Notes: a model not told the origin generated them from the letters alone. A stretch of DNA of 64,000 nucleotides from Cardiobacterium sp. Marseille-Q4385 (GCF_916618745.1 NZ_OU745373.1:1128001-1192000); one strand, 5' to 3'; positions 17,477-27,094 are shown, counted from the first letter of the stretch. Numbers and translations are program-made.

Positions 17477-18466
17477 TTACGGCAGCTCGCCGCTTGTCAG
17501 ATAGCGAAAGGTGGTCGGCGGTACCAGCGGGCGGATAGCCTCCATGTCGCCCGCTGCCAGCAGGCGGCGCACACGTGAGGCGCTGATGACGTCGCCGTCT
17601 GCCTGCTGCCGTTCGATGATAACGAGCGCCGGCTGCCCGGCAAATTCGCGTTGCAGCGCGGCGTTATAGATAGCGGTCGCGGGACTGAGCGGCTCGCTGC
17701 CGACGTAGCGTTTCGTGATGCCAAGCGCGGGGGCGATGTGCTCTTTGAAGATGCGGGCATCCAGCCTCGCCTGAATTTCGGTGATGTTCGCGTCTTCGCG
17801 CAGGAAGTAGGCGGGAAAGGTCGCCGCCGAGATGATGTAGTCGCCGGTCGGGTGGACGTGGACGTTAGCAAGATCCGCCGTACCCGCCTTGACCAGTGCG
17901 AGGCGTACCGCGCCGGGAAATTGCGACAGGTCTTCACTCAACACGAAAAGGTGTACCACGTCGTTTTCCCGTGCCGCCTTTTCCACGAGGTAGCGGTGAC
18001 CGTTGGTGAAGGGGTTGGCGTTCATGACGATGGCGGCGATGCGGCTGCCCGCCACGTACTGCCCGCGCAGCGCTTGCAGGTAATGCGGCAGGCCGCGCAC
18101 GGCGTTTTCGAGGAAGTAGAGGGTGTCGTCCACATGGGCGATGTCGCAGAAGCCGAGATGACGGAAGGCATCACGGGCATCGGCTTTGGTATAGACGTAG
18201 CAGGCGCGGTGCCCACACGCGAAAACGTCGCGTATCAGGCCGCTCATCAGTTCGTTGAAGAGGCTGCCGCCCTGGTGCGCGCGATCAATAGCGATACATT
18301 TCAGGATGTTGCGATAGCGGGCACCGGTGGCAATCAAGGTGCCGTCGTCGCTGTATATGCCGTACACGGCATCAAGATTGGTCTCGCCCCGGATGCCTTC
18401 GCGTTGCAAGAGTTCAAGCCAGGCAACGCGGTCGGCGGCGATACGGGCGGGGAAAAGCTGCTGCAT
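17477..18466 (-). CDS. citC: [Citrate (pro-3S)-lyase] ligase, acetate:SH-citrate lyase ligase
   Basis: CitC acetylates the prosthetic group of citrate lyase. The 329-residue protein has an N-terminal GNAT-like acetyltransferase region and a C-terminal nucleotidyltransferase domain with the TNGH version of the T/HxGH motif in MNANPFTNGHRYL and ISASRVR near the end. No citrate lyase genes (citDEF, citX, citG) are visible nearby, so it is either an orphan or serves a distant locus. Its ATG shares one base with the stop of the HIRAN gene. Confidence 0.87.
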   Translation of the reverse strand: MQQLFPARIAADRVAWLELLQREGIRGETNLDAVYGIYSDDGTLIATGARYRNILKCIAIDRAHQGGSLFNELMSGLIRDVFACGHRACYVYTKADARDAFRHLGFCDIAHVDDTLYFLENAVRGLPHYLQALRGQYVAGSRIAAIVMNANPFTNGHRYLVEKAARENDVVHLFVLSEDLSQFPGAVRLALVKAGTADLANVHVHPTGDYIISAATFPAYFLREDANITEIQARLDARIFKEHIAPALGITKRYVGSEPLSPATAIYNAALQREFAGQPALVIIERQQADGDVISASRVRRLLAAGDMEAIRPLVPPTTFRYLTSGELP

Positions 18467-18822
18467 CAGCGCCAGCGCCGCTTGCGTTGCGGGTAGATGT
18501 TGAATTTGACCCAGCGGCGCTCTTCGCTTTCCGGATCGATAGTGACGATTTTGCCGCAGAGGCGGTCGCAGTCGCCGAGCAGGTTGTTCAGTTCGCGCGC
18601 GTATTCGCCGGGAACGTAGCCGATTTTGTTGTTGTGCCAGAAGATCATGATGGCGTGATCATCGTGTTCGTTATCCGGTTCGTGGCGCAAATCGAGCAGA
18701 TCGCCCCGGTGCATCAGCGTCGCCAGATCTTCGGCGCGGTAGTAGGCCAGACCCGCCACCGGCACTTGTGCAACCACCGGCTGCGGCGCGCGGCGAAACC
18801 ATTTTTTCAATTTTTTCCACAT
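18466..18822 (-). CDS. HIRAN-domain protein
   Basis: A 118-residue protein: a basic N-terminal leader (MWKKLKKWFRRAP), then a HIRAN domain (VAGLAYYRAEDL, LRHEPDNEHDDHAIMI, KIGYVPGEYARELNNLL). HIRAN domains bind DNA ends or damaged DNA, often beside helicases or nucleases; here the domain stands alone. ATG 18822 has AGGAA upstream and is preferred over an in-frame start at 18864. It overlaps citC by one base. Its link to citrate metabolism is unexplained. Confidence 0.75.
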   Translation of the reverse strand: MWKKLKKWFRRAPQPVVAQVPVAGLAYYRAEDLATLMHRGDLLDLRHEPDNEHDDHAIMIFWHNNKIGYVPGEYARELNNLLGDCDRLCGKIVTIDPESEERRWVKFNIYPQRKRRWR

Positions 18823-18960
18823 GGCGGTTCCTAAAAATGAACATTTGTTTATCGTGAAAATCATAGCGAAAAACGTGCCAAATGGCGATAAAGGCGGCGT
18901 TATTTTGCCGTCCGGCGATATAATCCCGCCCCGTTTTTCAGATCATTTAAGGAATCTCGC

Positions 18961-19971
18961 ATGAGCCACACCCGCGTTCTCACCGGCATCACCACCACCG
19001 GCATCCCGCATCTCGGCAACTACGTCGGCGCCGTCCGTCCCGCCATCGCTGCAAGTCAGGCAAGCGGCGAAGAATCCTTCCTCTTCCTCGCCGATTACCA
19101 CGGCATCATCAAATGCCACGACCCGGAGCAAATCCACCGTTCCACCCTCGCCGTCGCTGCTACCTGGCTCGCCTGCGGTCTTGATCCGGAACGTATCACC
19201 TTCTACCGCCAGTCTGACATCCCGGAAATCCCCGAACTCACCTGGATCTTCAACTGCGTCTGCGCCAAGGGTCTGATGAACCGCGCCCATGCCTACAAAG
19301 CGGCGGTGGACGCCAACGTCGCCGAGGGCAACAACGACCCTGACCACGGCGTCTCCATGGGGCTGTTTTCCTATCCGGTGCTGATGGCCGCCGATATCCT
19401 GATGTTCAACGCCACCCATATCCCGGTCGGGCGCGACCAGATTCAGCACGTCGAAATGGCGCGCGACATCGCCGGGCGCTTCAACCACCGCTACCGCGAG
19501 CTGTTTGTCCTGCCGGAAGCGGTGGTGGACGAAGACGTTGCCCTCCTCACCGGTCTCGACGGACGCAAGATGAGCAAAAGCTACGGCAACACCATCGCCC
19601 TTTTTGAAGAAGAAAAGGCACTGCGCAAGCAAATCATGAAAATCGTCACCAACTCGCAGGAGCCGGGCGAGCCGAAAAACCCCGACGAATCCACCATCTT
19701 TGAAATCTACCGCGCTTTTGCCGGTGAAGCCGAACAGGCAGAAATGCGCGCACGCTACGCCGCCGGTATCGGCTGGGGCGAAGCGAAACAGGCCTTGTTT
19801 GAGCGCATCAACGCCGAACTCAGCGAGCCGCGCGAACGCTTCCGCGAACTCACCGCGAATCCGGCACGCATCGAAGACATCTTGCAGGCCGGCGCGGCGA
19901 AAGCCCGCAAACACGCGCGTCCGTTCCTGGACGAAATCCGCGATGCTGTCGGTATCCGCAGGCTGGGGTAA
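18961..19971 (+). CDS. trpS: Tryptophanyl-tRNA synthetase
   Basis: A class I synthetase of 336 residues that charges tRNA-Trp. The HIGH-type motif is PHLGN near residue 16 and the KMSKS motif is complete. GVSMGLFSYPVLMAADILM and HIPVGRDQIQHVEMARD are family blocks. AAGGAA precedes ATG 18961. TATAAT at 18919-18924 is a good -10 box, although no clear -35 lies 17 bp upstream. It appears to be monocistronic. Confidence 0.96.
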   Translation: MSHTRVLTGITTTGIPHLGNYVGAVRPAIAASQASGEESFLFLADYHGIIKCHDPEQIHRSTLAVAATWLACGLDPERITFYRQSDIPEIPELTWIFNCVCAKGLMNRAHAYKAAVDANVAEGNNDPDHGVSMGLFSYPVLMAADILMFNATHIPVGRDQIQHVEMARDIAGRFNHRYRELFVLPEAVVDEDVALLTGLDGRKMSKSYGNTIALFEEEKALRKQIMKIVTNSQEPGEPKNPDESTIFEIYRAFAGEAEQAEMRARYAAGIGWGEAKQALFERINAELSEPRERFRELTANPARIEDILQAGAAKARKHARPFLDEIRDAVGIRRLG

Positions 19972-20149
19972 AGCGGTTTGGGGTGGGTAATACCGCCCCG
20001 TGCCGGTGGAAAATGGCAAACGTACAACAAAACCGCATGGTTGTCGCTTTTTTGATACGGTCTCTGTGTCGCTTTAGTAATGAATCTGCTACGATAGCGA
20101 AAAATCCCTAATAAATAGCGCTAACTATGCAACTGTAAGGACGATATAC

Positions 20150-20779
20150 GTGTACAGACGCCACTACCCCGAAGAACATTCCCCAGTGCTGATGCAGGCC
20201 GGCTGGGTCACATGGACGGTACTCATCCTGAGTCTCGTCGTGACCCTCTCCACCTGGGTCGGCACCAACAACCTGACCAACTGGTTGCGCTGGTCGGCGC
20301 ACGACATCGCCGCCGGACAATGGTGGCGCACCATCACCCCCGCCTTTCTGCATTTCAAATCCTTCGATTCACTCGTCACCCACTTCCTGTTCAACGCCCT
20401 GTGGTGGCTGACCCTCGGCGGCCTGATCGAAACGCGCGAAGGCCCGCTGCGCCTCATCCTGCTCTTCCTCCTTGCCGCCGTCATCGGCAACACCACCGGC
20501 GGCTACTTCTACGGCAGCTACTTCGGCGGCCTCTCCGGCGTCTGCTTCGCACTCATCGGCTACGTCTGGCTGCGCGGCTACCAGATTGCCGCCTACCGTG
20601 CCGTCGTCAAACCAGGGTTGTTCTATGCCAGCGTCGTCTTCATGCTGGCGGGGTTCATCCATCTCATCGGCGGCATGGCGGACTGGGTGCACGCCGCCGG
20701 CCTCGCCACCGGCCTCTTGATCGCCCTGCCCTACTACCTCATCACCACCCGCTGGCCACAGCATCAGGAACAAGAATGA
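20150..20779 (+). CDS. Rhomboid-family intramembrane serine protease
   Basis: A 209-residue inner-membrane protein with about six helices. It shows the rhomboid pattern GQWWRTITPAFLH, then HFLFNALWWLTLGG, the nucleophile Ser in GGLSGVCFAL and the catalytic His in HAAGLATG. The architecture matches GlpG without its N-terminal cytoplasmic domain. The GTG start at 20150 is supported by TAAGGAC a few bases upstream; no ATG fits. A terminator follows directly. Confidence 0.85.
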   Translation: MYRRHYPEEHSPVLMQAGWVTWTVLILSLVVTLSTWVGTNNLTNWLRWSAHDIAAGQWWRTITPAFLHFKSFDSLVTHFLFNALWWLTLGGLIETREGPLRLILLFLLAAVIGNTTGGYFYGSYFGGLSGVCFALIGYVWLRGYQIAAYRAVVKPGLFYASVVFMLAGFIHLIGGMADWVHAAGLATGLLIALPYYLITTRWPQHQEQE

Positions 20780-20781
20780 AG

Positions 20782-20806
20782 AAAACCCCGCACAGCGGGG
20801 TTTTTT
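20782..20806 (+). terminator. Intrinsic terminator after the rhomboid gene
   Basis: AAAACCCCGC and GCGGGGTTTT form a perfect stem around ACA, followed by more T. Confidence 0.9.
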
Positions 20807-20902
20807 CGTATGTATGCCTGTTTTTTATTCCGCTGTCCGGTGGCGTTTCCCTTCTCTGCAAAGATCTTTCACGCGGGAATGATTAAACGGTGGGCAAAAC
20901 AT

Positions 20903-21715
20903 TTATTCATTTGGCACGAAGTATTGGCCATTGAAGCGCCAGATTTCTTCTTTATCCGTCATTCTTCCATCAGAATATTTTGAATCGTTATAGTCAACTA
21001 TGGGAACCCGCATTTCCTTACGATTGTCGTTATAAGAAAAATCAGGAACCTTAGAATAAAAAACAGGATTTTCCACAATACTGAAATAATCATAATCAAG
21101 CCTGAATTCATGCCCATATCTGCCATCAAAATCAATTAAATAAGCATATTCAAGCTTGTTATTGACAATATGAAGCCATATAGCGGTAGAGATGGTGATT
21201 TTGCTGGATGCTGGATGTACTTCTATCAGCCAATAAGCCGTTCCTTTTTCACCCAGGCGGGCGGTATAAAGTGCTTTAACAAAACCACTGTTGCCCCAGC
21301 GCTCCGGTTCTTCGGCTTCGGGATGGGCATCCATAATATGGGTCTTTCCTGCATCATCGCGATATTGCCATAAACCCCAAAAATAACGCATTGTGCCACC
21401 CTGTTGATCATCCCAAGCATAAGCGCGGAATTTCTTATCCTCAGAGGTAAAGATATTCAATTTACGGCTAGCCAACGGAAAGGCGCACTCCCAAGTATCA
21501 TTATTTGCATTGGCTTTAAGGAAATTTTTTATCTCGGTATTCAGCCTAAGATTTTTCTTGTATTCATTGTCATCAGAATTAGGGGCTCTTACCTCTTCAA
21601 GCGCCTGTAATTGCGCCTTCAAGACCATATCCATCTCATAGCAATCCTGATTGGCGTGAGCAGTCATTCCGACGAACATCAGCAGGGCAGGCAGGGTGTG
21701 GCGGTATCTGTTCAT
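20903..21715 (-). CDS. Secreted protein of unknown function, low GC
   Basis: I do not recognise this 270-residue protein. It has a signal peptide (MNRYRHTLPALLMFVGMTAHA, cleaved before NQD), a charged region near 45-75 and many aromatic and acidic residues, suggesting a soluble periplasmic or surface protein. Base composition is clearly more AT-rich than its neighbours, a sign of recent gain. GGAG upstream supports the start at 21715; a frame open to 21889 adds no plausible sequence. Confidence 0.65.
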   Translation of the reverse strand: MNRYRHTLPALLMFVGMTAHANQDCYEMDMVLKAQLQALEEVRAPNSDDNEYKKNLRLNTEIKNFLKANANNDTWECAFPLASRKLNIFTSEDKKFRAYAWDDQQGGTMRYFWGLWQYRDDAGKTHIMDAHPEAEEPERWGNSGFVKALYTARLGEKGTAYWLIEVHPASSKITISTAIWLHIVNNKLEYAYLIDFDGRYGHEFRLDYDYFSIVENPVFYSKVPDFSYNDNRKEMRVPIVDYNDSKYSDGRMTDKEEIWRFNGQYFVPNE

Positions 21716-21845
21716 GTTGGCTCCTTGTCGTGATGGAAGAGTGGCGGCCAGTATAGTGCTGCCGCGTACGGTGTTCTCCGCTCCTGCGCCACCCTTTGTG
21801 CAGAGGCGTACAATCGCGCCCCTCCTATGACAACAGCCCATTCCC

Positions 21846-23750
21846 ATGTCCGAAACCAGCCCTGAAAAATCCGCCAACATCCACACCAACGACCCCTTCG
21901 GCAGCCTGCTTGGTTACGCGCCGGGCGGCATCGCCATCTATTCTTCCGACTATGACAGCGCCGACGAGCGCGAGTTTCCCGATGATGCCGCCTACCGCAG
22001 TTACCTTGGCGACGAATACATGGGCTACAAATGGCAGTGCGTCGAGTTCGCCCGCCGTTACCTTTACCTCAATCACGGCCTGGTCTTCACCGATGTCGGC
22101 ATGGCTTACGAAATCTTCTCGCTGCGTTTCCTGCGCCAGGTGGTCAACGATGCCCTGCTGCCGCTACAAGCCTATGCCAACGGCAGCCGCAAGCGGCCTG
22201 AGCCGGGGGCGCTGCTGATTTGGGACGAAGGCGGCGAATTCGAGCGCACCGGCCATGTCGCCATCATCACCGAGGTATTGTCCGACCGCATCCGCATCGC
22301 CGAGCAGAACGTCATCCATTCCCGCTTGCCGCGCGGCCAGCAGTGGACTCGCGAGCTGATGATGACCGTGGATGCGTCTGGCGGCCACACCCTGCACGAC
22401 ACCTTCACCGACACGGACATCCTCGGCTGGATGATACAGACCGCCGATCCCGCACACAGCCTGGCGCAGCCCGTGCCGCCGCCGGCACTGCTCACCATCC
22501 GCAGTGCCCGCCTGCCGGAGCACGGCCAGTTCGCGCAGCCATGGCTGAATGAGGCCGACCCGCTCGAAGGCGCCTTTGTCGCCGCGATGGGCGGACAGCA
22601 ACTGACCAGCGGCGATCCCTACCGCTACTACACCCTCTCGGAAAGCGCCCAGCACGAACTCATCCGCGCCACCAACGAAGTGCACCTGATGTACCTGCAC
22701 GCCACCGACCGCGTCCTCAAAGACGACCGCCTGCTGCAAAACTTCAACATCCCGCGCCTGCTCTGGCCGCGCCTGCGCCTGTCGTGGCAAAACCGCCGTC
22801 ACCAGACCATCACCGGACGGCTGGACTTCTGCCTTGACGCACGCGGCCTCAAATCCTACGAATACAACGCCGATTCCGCCTCCTGTCACGCCGAAACGGG
22901 CGCCATCCTTGCGCGCTGGGTGGCGGCGGGCGGCCTGCACACAGGCACAGATCCCGGCCGGGGATTGAAAAACGCGCTCACTGACTGCTGGAAACACCGC
23001 AACCACGCACCGCTGGTGCACATTCTGCAAGACCACGACAGCGAAGAAACCTACCACGCCCGCTTCATGCAAAGCGCGCTCGCCAGCGCAGGCATCCGCA
23101 CCAAAACCGTGTACGGCACCGAAGGACTGCACTGGGACAGCCGGGGCCGCCTGCTTGACGACGACGATCAGCAAATCCTCTCCGTGTGGAAAACCTGGGC
23201 GTGGGAAAGCGTGCTGGAACAACTGCGCGAAGACGCGGATGGCCGCGAAGTCGCCCCACCCATCCGCACCGGCTACCCCGGCGACACCGTGCGCCTTATC
23301 GACGTGCTGCTGCGTCCGGAAGTGCTGGTGTACGAACCGCTGTGGACGGCGATTCCCAGCAACAAAGCTATCCTGCCCGTATTGTGGGAACTCTTCCCCA
23401 AACACCGCTACCTGCTCGATGCCGACTACCACCTCACCCCGGAGCTTGCTAGCGAAGGCTATGCGAAAAAACCCATCGGCGGCCGCTGCGGCGACAACGT
23501 TACCCTGATTGGCACCGACGAACTGGACGCCACCGCCGGCAAATTCGGCGCACAAGAACACATCTACCAGCAACTGTGGTGCCTGCCGCAAGTGGGCGAT
23601 AACTACCTGCAAATATGCACCTTCACCGTCGGCGGCCACTACGGCGGTTGCTGCCTCAGAAGCGACCCGACACGCATCATCACCGGCGACAGCGACATCG
23701 CGCCGCTGCGCATCCTCAGCGACGAGGCCTTCCTGAAAGATGGAGCGTGA
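21846..23750 (+). CDS. gss: Bifunctional glutathionylspermidine synthetase/amidase
   Basis: This 634-residue protein matches E. coli Gss in length and layout. The N-terminal CHAP amidase domain has nucleophile Cys65 in YKWQCVEFARRYLYLNHG and His in GHVAIIT. The C-terminal ATP-grasp-like synthetase has EYNADSASCHAETG, a kinase-like active-site block, and KPIGGRCGDNVTL. It conjugates glutathione to spermidine and can reverse this. No trypanothione reductase is nearby. A polyamine link is also suggested by agmatinase at 42989. Confidence 0.93.
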   Translation: MSETSPEKSANIHTNDPFGSLLGYAPGGIAIYSSDYDSADEREFPDDAAYRSYLGDEYMGYKWQCVEFARRYLYLNHGLVFTDVGMAYEIFSLRFLRQVVNDALLPLQAYANGSRKRPEPGALLIWDEGGEFERTGHVAIITEVLSDRIRIAEQNVIHSRLPRGQQWTRELMMTVDASGGHTLHDTFTDTDILGWMIQTADPAHSLAQPVPPPALLTIRSARLPEHGQFAQPWLNEADPLEGAFVAAMGGQQLTSGDPYRYYTLSESAQHELIRATNEVHLMYLHATDRVLKDDRLLQNFNIPRLLWPRLRLSWQNRRHQTITGRLDFCLDARGLKSYEYNADSASCHAETGAILARWVAAGGLHTGTDPGRGLKNALTDCWKHRNHAPLVHILQDHDSEETYHARFMQSALASAGIRTKTVYGTEGLHWDSRGRLLDDDDQQILSVWKTWAWESVLEQLREDADGREVAPPIRTGYPGDTVRLIDVLLRPEVLVYEPLWTAIPSNKAILPVLWELFPKHRYLLDADYHLTPELASEGYAKKPIGGRCGDNVTLIGTDELDATAGKFGAQEHIYQQLWCLPQVGDNYLQICTFTVGGHYGGCCLRSDPTRIITGDSDIAPLRILSDEAFLKDGA

Positions 23751-24035
23751 CGGAGACACTTGGCGAGCCAGCAGGCGTAGTCTGCTTTTGCGTTTTGGGA
23801 GAAAAACCGCCAAGCGGGAAAGCGGCGCGTTTTTTGTCCTTTTGAGACGTTGCAGGCAACGTCTCGACGAAATCCAATATTTACGCCGCTTGACGGCATT
23901 TTCTCATCTGCCAAGCCCCGTCCCGGTACATCCTTTGGCGGTATCGGCGCGCCTCAGCGGCGCTGCCGCCTGCCCCGCGTGATTGCCGGGATTGGTATTA
24001 CAATACCCCCTCATTTTTGACCACCGGAAACACAC
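23751..24035. repeat. Intergenic region with hairpins and a dispersed repeat copy
   Basis: A CCGC-GCGG stem ending in CGCGTTTTTT at about 23809-23837 is the likely gss terminator. At 23844-23897 lies a dispersed element: a 10-bp perfect hairpin (GAGACGTTGC against GCAACGTCTC), then ATTTACGCCGCTTGACGG. The same combination recurs at 47140-47190. CCGGGATTGGTAT at 23988 resembles the element at 9359. Confidence 0.6.
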
Positions 24036-24944
24036 ATGGCCGAAGCACTCAACTTCCAAAACATGATCCTCACCCTGCAACGCTTTTGGGCGGAGCAGGG
24101 CTGCGTCCTCCTCCAACCCTACGACATGGAAGTCGGTGCGGGCACCTTCCACACCGCCACCTTCCTGCGCGCCGTCGGCCCGGAACCGTGGAATGCCGCC
24201 TACGTCCAGCCCTCGCGCCGCCCCACCGACGGCCGCTACGGCGACAACCCCAACCGCCTGCAACGCTACTACCAGTTCCAGGTCGTGATGAAACCCTCGC
24301 CGCCGCGCTTCCAGGACCTCTACCTCGCTTCCATGCGCGCCATCGGCATCGACCCCGCCATCCACGACATGCGTTTCGTCGAAGACAACTGGGAATCGCC
24401 GACCCTCGGCGCCTGGGGCCTCGGCTGGGAAGTATGGGTGAACGGCATGGAAATCTCGCAATTCACCTACTTCCAGCAGGCGGGCGGCCTCGAATGCAAA
24501 CCGGTGATGGGCGAACTCACCTACGGCCTCGAACGCATCGCCATGTACCTGCAAGACGTGGACAGCGTCTATGACCTCGTCTGGACCGAAACCCCGCAAG
24601 GCATCGTGCACTACGGCGACGTGTACCAGCAAAACGAACGCGAACAATCCGCCTACAACTTCGAACACGCCGACGTGGCCGACCTGCTCGCCCAATTCGA
24701 CGCTGCCGAAAAAATGGCACACAAACTCGCCGAACTGGGCCTGCCGCTGCCTGCCTACGAACAGGCGCTGAAAGCCTCGCACACCTTCAACCTGCTTGAC
24801 GCGCGCCGCGCCATCTCCGTCACCGAACGCCAGCGCTACATCCTGCGTGTGCGCGCGCTATCCAAAGCCGCCGCCGAAGCCTATTACAAAGAACGCGAAG
24901 CCCTCGGCTTCCCACTCTGCCGCAACCAAGGAGCCGCCGCATGA
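24036..24944 (+). CDS. glyQ: Glycyl-tRNA synthetase alpha subunit
   Basis: GlyQ is the catalytic subunit of the heterotetrameric class II glycyl-tRNA synthetase. The 302-residue protein has FWAEQGCVLLQPYDMEVGAGT and YVQPSRRPTDGRYGDNPNR, family blocks that hold the active site, plus GLERIAMYLQ. It overlaps glyS by 4 nt (ATGA), as usual. Length is normal. Confidence 0.96.
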   Translation: MAEALNFQNMILTLQRFWAEQGCVLLQPYDMEVGAGTFHTATFLRAVGPEPWNAAYVQPSRRPTDGRYGDNPNRLQRYYQFQVVMKPSPPRFQDLYLASMRAIGIDPAIHDMRFVEDNWESPTLGAWGLGWEVWVNGMEISQFTYFQQAGGLECKPVMGELTYGLERIAMYLQDVDSVYDLVWTETPQGIVHYGDVYQQNEREQSAYNFEHADVADLLAQFDAAEKMAHKLAELGLPLPAYEQALKASHTFNLLDARRAISVTERQRYILRVRALSKAAAEAYYKEREALGFPLCRNQGAAA

Positions 24945-27004
24945 CCACCACCCTGCTGATTGAAATCGGCGTCGAAGAACTGCCGACCAAAGCCGTTACC
25001 GCCCTCGCCGCCGCCGGACGCGACCTGTGGGCCCAAGCCCTCAGCGACGCCGCCCTCGCCTACGGCGACATCGACACCTTCGCCACCCCGCGCCGCCTCG
25101 CCTGGCGCATCCACGAGCTCGCGGAAAAACAGCCCGACCAGAAAATCGAGCGCAAAGGCCCGTCGCTGGCTGCCGCCAAAGATAAAGACGGCAACTGGAC
25201 AAAAGCCGCGCTCGGCTTCGCGGCAAGCTGCGGCGTCGAAGCAAGCGACCTCGGCATCGAAGAAACCCCCAAAGGCGCCTGGCTGACCTACCACGGCGAA
25301 CAGGCGGGACAAACGCTGGAAACCCTGCTACCCGAACTCTTCCGCCACGTCTGCGACAACCTGCCCATCGCCAAAAGAATGCGCTGGGGCGACAACGAAC
25401 AAAGCTTCGTCCGCCCCGTGCTGACCCTCGTGGCTCTCGCTGACGAACGCATCCTGCCGCTTGACTACTTCGGCGTCCGTGCCGGCCGCGATACCCTCGG
25501 CCACCGCGTCCACCACCCCGAACCCGTCAGCATCCAGAGCGCCGCGAGCTACGAAGCCGACCTGCGCGCCGCGCACGTCATCGCCAGCCACGCTGAACGC
25601 ATGGCGCGCATCCGCGAGCAGGTCGAAAAAGAAGCCGCCGCGCTCGGCGGAAGCGCCATCCTGCCCGAAGCCCTGCTGATAGAGAACGCCAGCCTCACCG
25701 AATGGCCGGTCGCCATCAGCGGCAGCTTTGACGAACGCTACCTCGCCGTCCCGCAAGAAGTCCTCATCACCACCATGCAGGACAACCAGAAAACCTGCGC
25801 CGTCGTCGGTGCCTGCGGCAAAATCCAGCCGCACTTCATCGCCATCGCCAACCTCGAAAGCCAAGACCCCGCCACCGTGCGCAAAGGCAACGAAAAAGTC
25901 ATCCGCCCGCGCTTCGCCGACGCCGAATTCTTCTGGCAGCAAGACCTCAAACACCGCCTGGCCGACTACCTGCCGCGCCTCGAAGCCGTCACCTACCAGG
26001 ACAAACTCGGTTCACTCGCCGACAAAACCCGCCGCCTCGAAACGCTGGCGCGCGAACTCGCCGCTGTAACCGGAGCGGACGCCGAACACGCGGCGACCGC
26101 TGCCCGCCTCTCGAAAAGCGACCTCCTCAGCGAAATGGTGATGGAATTCCCCGAACTGCAAGGCATCATGGGGCGCTACTACGCCGCTGCCGAAGGCCTG
26201 CCTGCCGACATCGCCGCCGCCATCGACGAACAATACTACCCGCGCGGCGCGGGCGGCGAACTGCCGCAAAGCCCGACAGGACTGACACTGGCGCTCGCCG
26301 AAAAACTCGACACCCTCGTCGGCGGCTTCGCCATCGGCGCCAAACCGACCGGCAGCAAAGACCCCTACGCCCTGCGCCGCATGGCCATCAGCCTCATCCG
26401 CCTCATTAACGAAAACAACCTGAACCTGCCGCTGGATCGCGCTCTCGCCGCCAGCGCCGCCACCTACCCCACTGCCCTCGCCGCAGACAAACACACCGCC
26501 GCCGTGCGCGACTACATCCGCGAACGCCTCGACAGCTACTACCGCGAACAGGGCATCCGCAGCGAAACTGTGCAGGCCGTGCTGGCGCTCAACATCGACG
26601 ACCTCGTTGATAACGACCGCCGCATCCGCGCGCTTGACACCTTCGCTGCGGGCGACAACGTGAAAAACCTGCTGGCGAGTGCCAAACGCATCCGCAACAT
26701 CCTGAAAAAGAACGGCGAACGCGACGGCGCAGTGCAAACTGCCCTGCTGCAAGAGCCTGCCGAACAGGCGCTGTGGCAAGCGTGGCAAGACAAACAGCCC
26801 GCCTTCGAACAAGCCCTCGCCGCCAGCGACTACCGCGCCGCCCTGGAACCACTCGCGACCCTCGGCGCACCGCTGGATGCCTTCTTTACCGACGTGATGG
26901 TGATGAGCGACGACCCGGCACTGCAACAAAACCGCCTGACGCTGCTCACCACCCTGCAACGCGGCTTCGACAAAATCGCCGACCTGTCGCTGCTTTCCGA
27001 GTAG
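24941..27004 (+). CDS. glyS: Glycyl-tRNA synthetase beta subunit
   Basis: GlyS binds tRNA-Gly and is needed for charging. The 687-residue length matches E. coli GlyS. Family blocks include the start LLIEIGVEELPTKAV, KRMRWGDNEQSFVRP, and PKE-type region RADVEFFW-like DAEFFWQQDLKHRL, followed by the DALR anticodon domain. It overlaps glyQ. A strong hairpin follows. Confidence 0.96.
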   Translation: MTTTLLIEIGVEELPTKAVTALAAAGRDLWAQALSDAALAYGDIDTFATPRRLAWRIHELAEKQPDQKIERKGPSLAAAKDKDGNWTKAALGFAASCGVEASDLGIEETPKGAWLTYHGEQAGQTLETLLPELFRHVCDNLPIAKRMRWGDNEQSFVRPVLTLVALADERILPLDYFGVRAGRDTLGHRVHHPEPVSIQSAASYEADLRAAHVIASHAERMARIREQVEKEAAALGGSAILPEALLIENASLTEWPVAISGSFDERYLAVPQEVLITTMQDNQKTCAVVGACGKIQPHFIAIANLESQDPATVRKGNEKVIRPRFADAEFFWQQDLKHRLADYLPRLEAVTYQDKLGSLADKTRRLETLARELAAVTGADAEHAATAARLSKSDLLSEMVMEFPELQGIMGRYYAAAEGLPADIAAAIDEQYYPRGAGGELPQSPTGLTLALAEKLDTLVGGFAIGAKPTGSKDPYALRRMAISLIRLINENNLNLPLDRALAASAATYPTALAADKHTAAVRDYIRERLDSYYREQGIRSETVQAVLALNIDDLVDNDRRIRALDTFAAGDNVKNLLASAKRIRNILKKNGERDGAVQTALLQEPAEQALWQAWQDKQPAFEQALAASDYRAALEPLATLGAPLDAFFTDVMVMSDDPALQQNRLTLLTTLQRGFDKIADLSLLSE

Positions 27005-27014
27005 CACACGAGCG

Positions 27015-27044
27015 CAGGCAGGTGGGCCTTGTCCCTCCTGCCTG
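27015..27044 (+). terminator. Stable hairpin after glyS
   Basis: CAGGCAGG-T-GGG and CCC-T-CCTGCCTG form an 11-bp stem around a CCTTGT loop. No T run follows, so it may be a factor-dependent end or a transcript-stability element. Confidence 0.5.
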
Positions 27045-27094
27045 AAACCAGCAGACGCGGCACCGTTCAGCCATGCCACAACCAGGAGAAAATC

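Noticed and set aside
22164..23813. 549-codon minus-strand frame
   Set aside because: Antisense shadow of gss, which has intact catalytic motifs on the plus strand.
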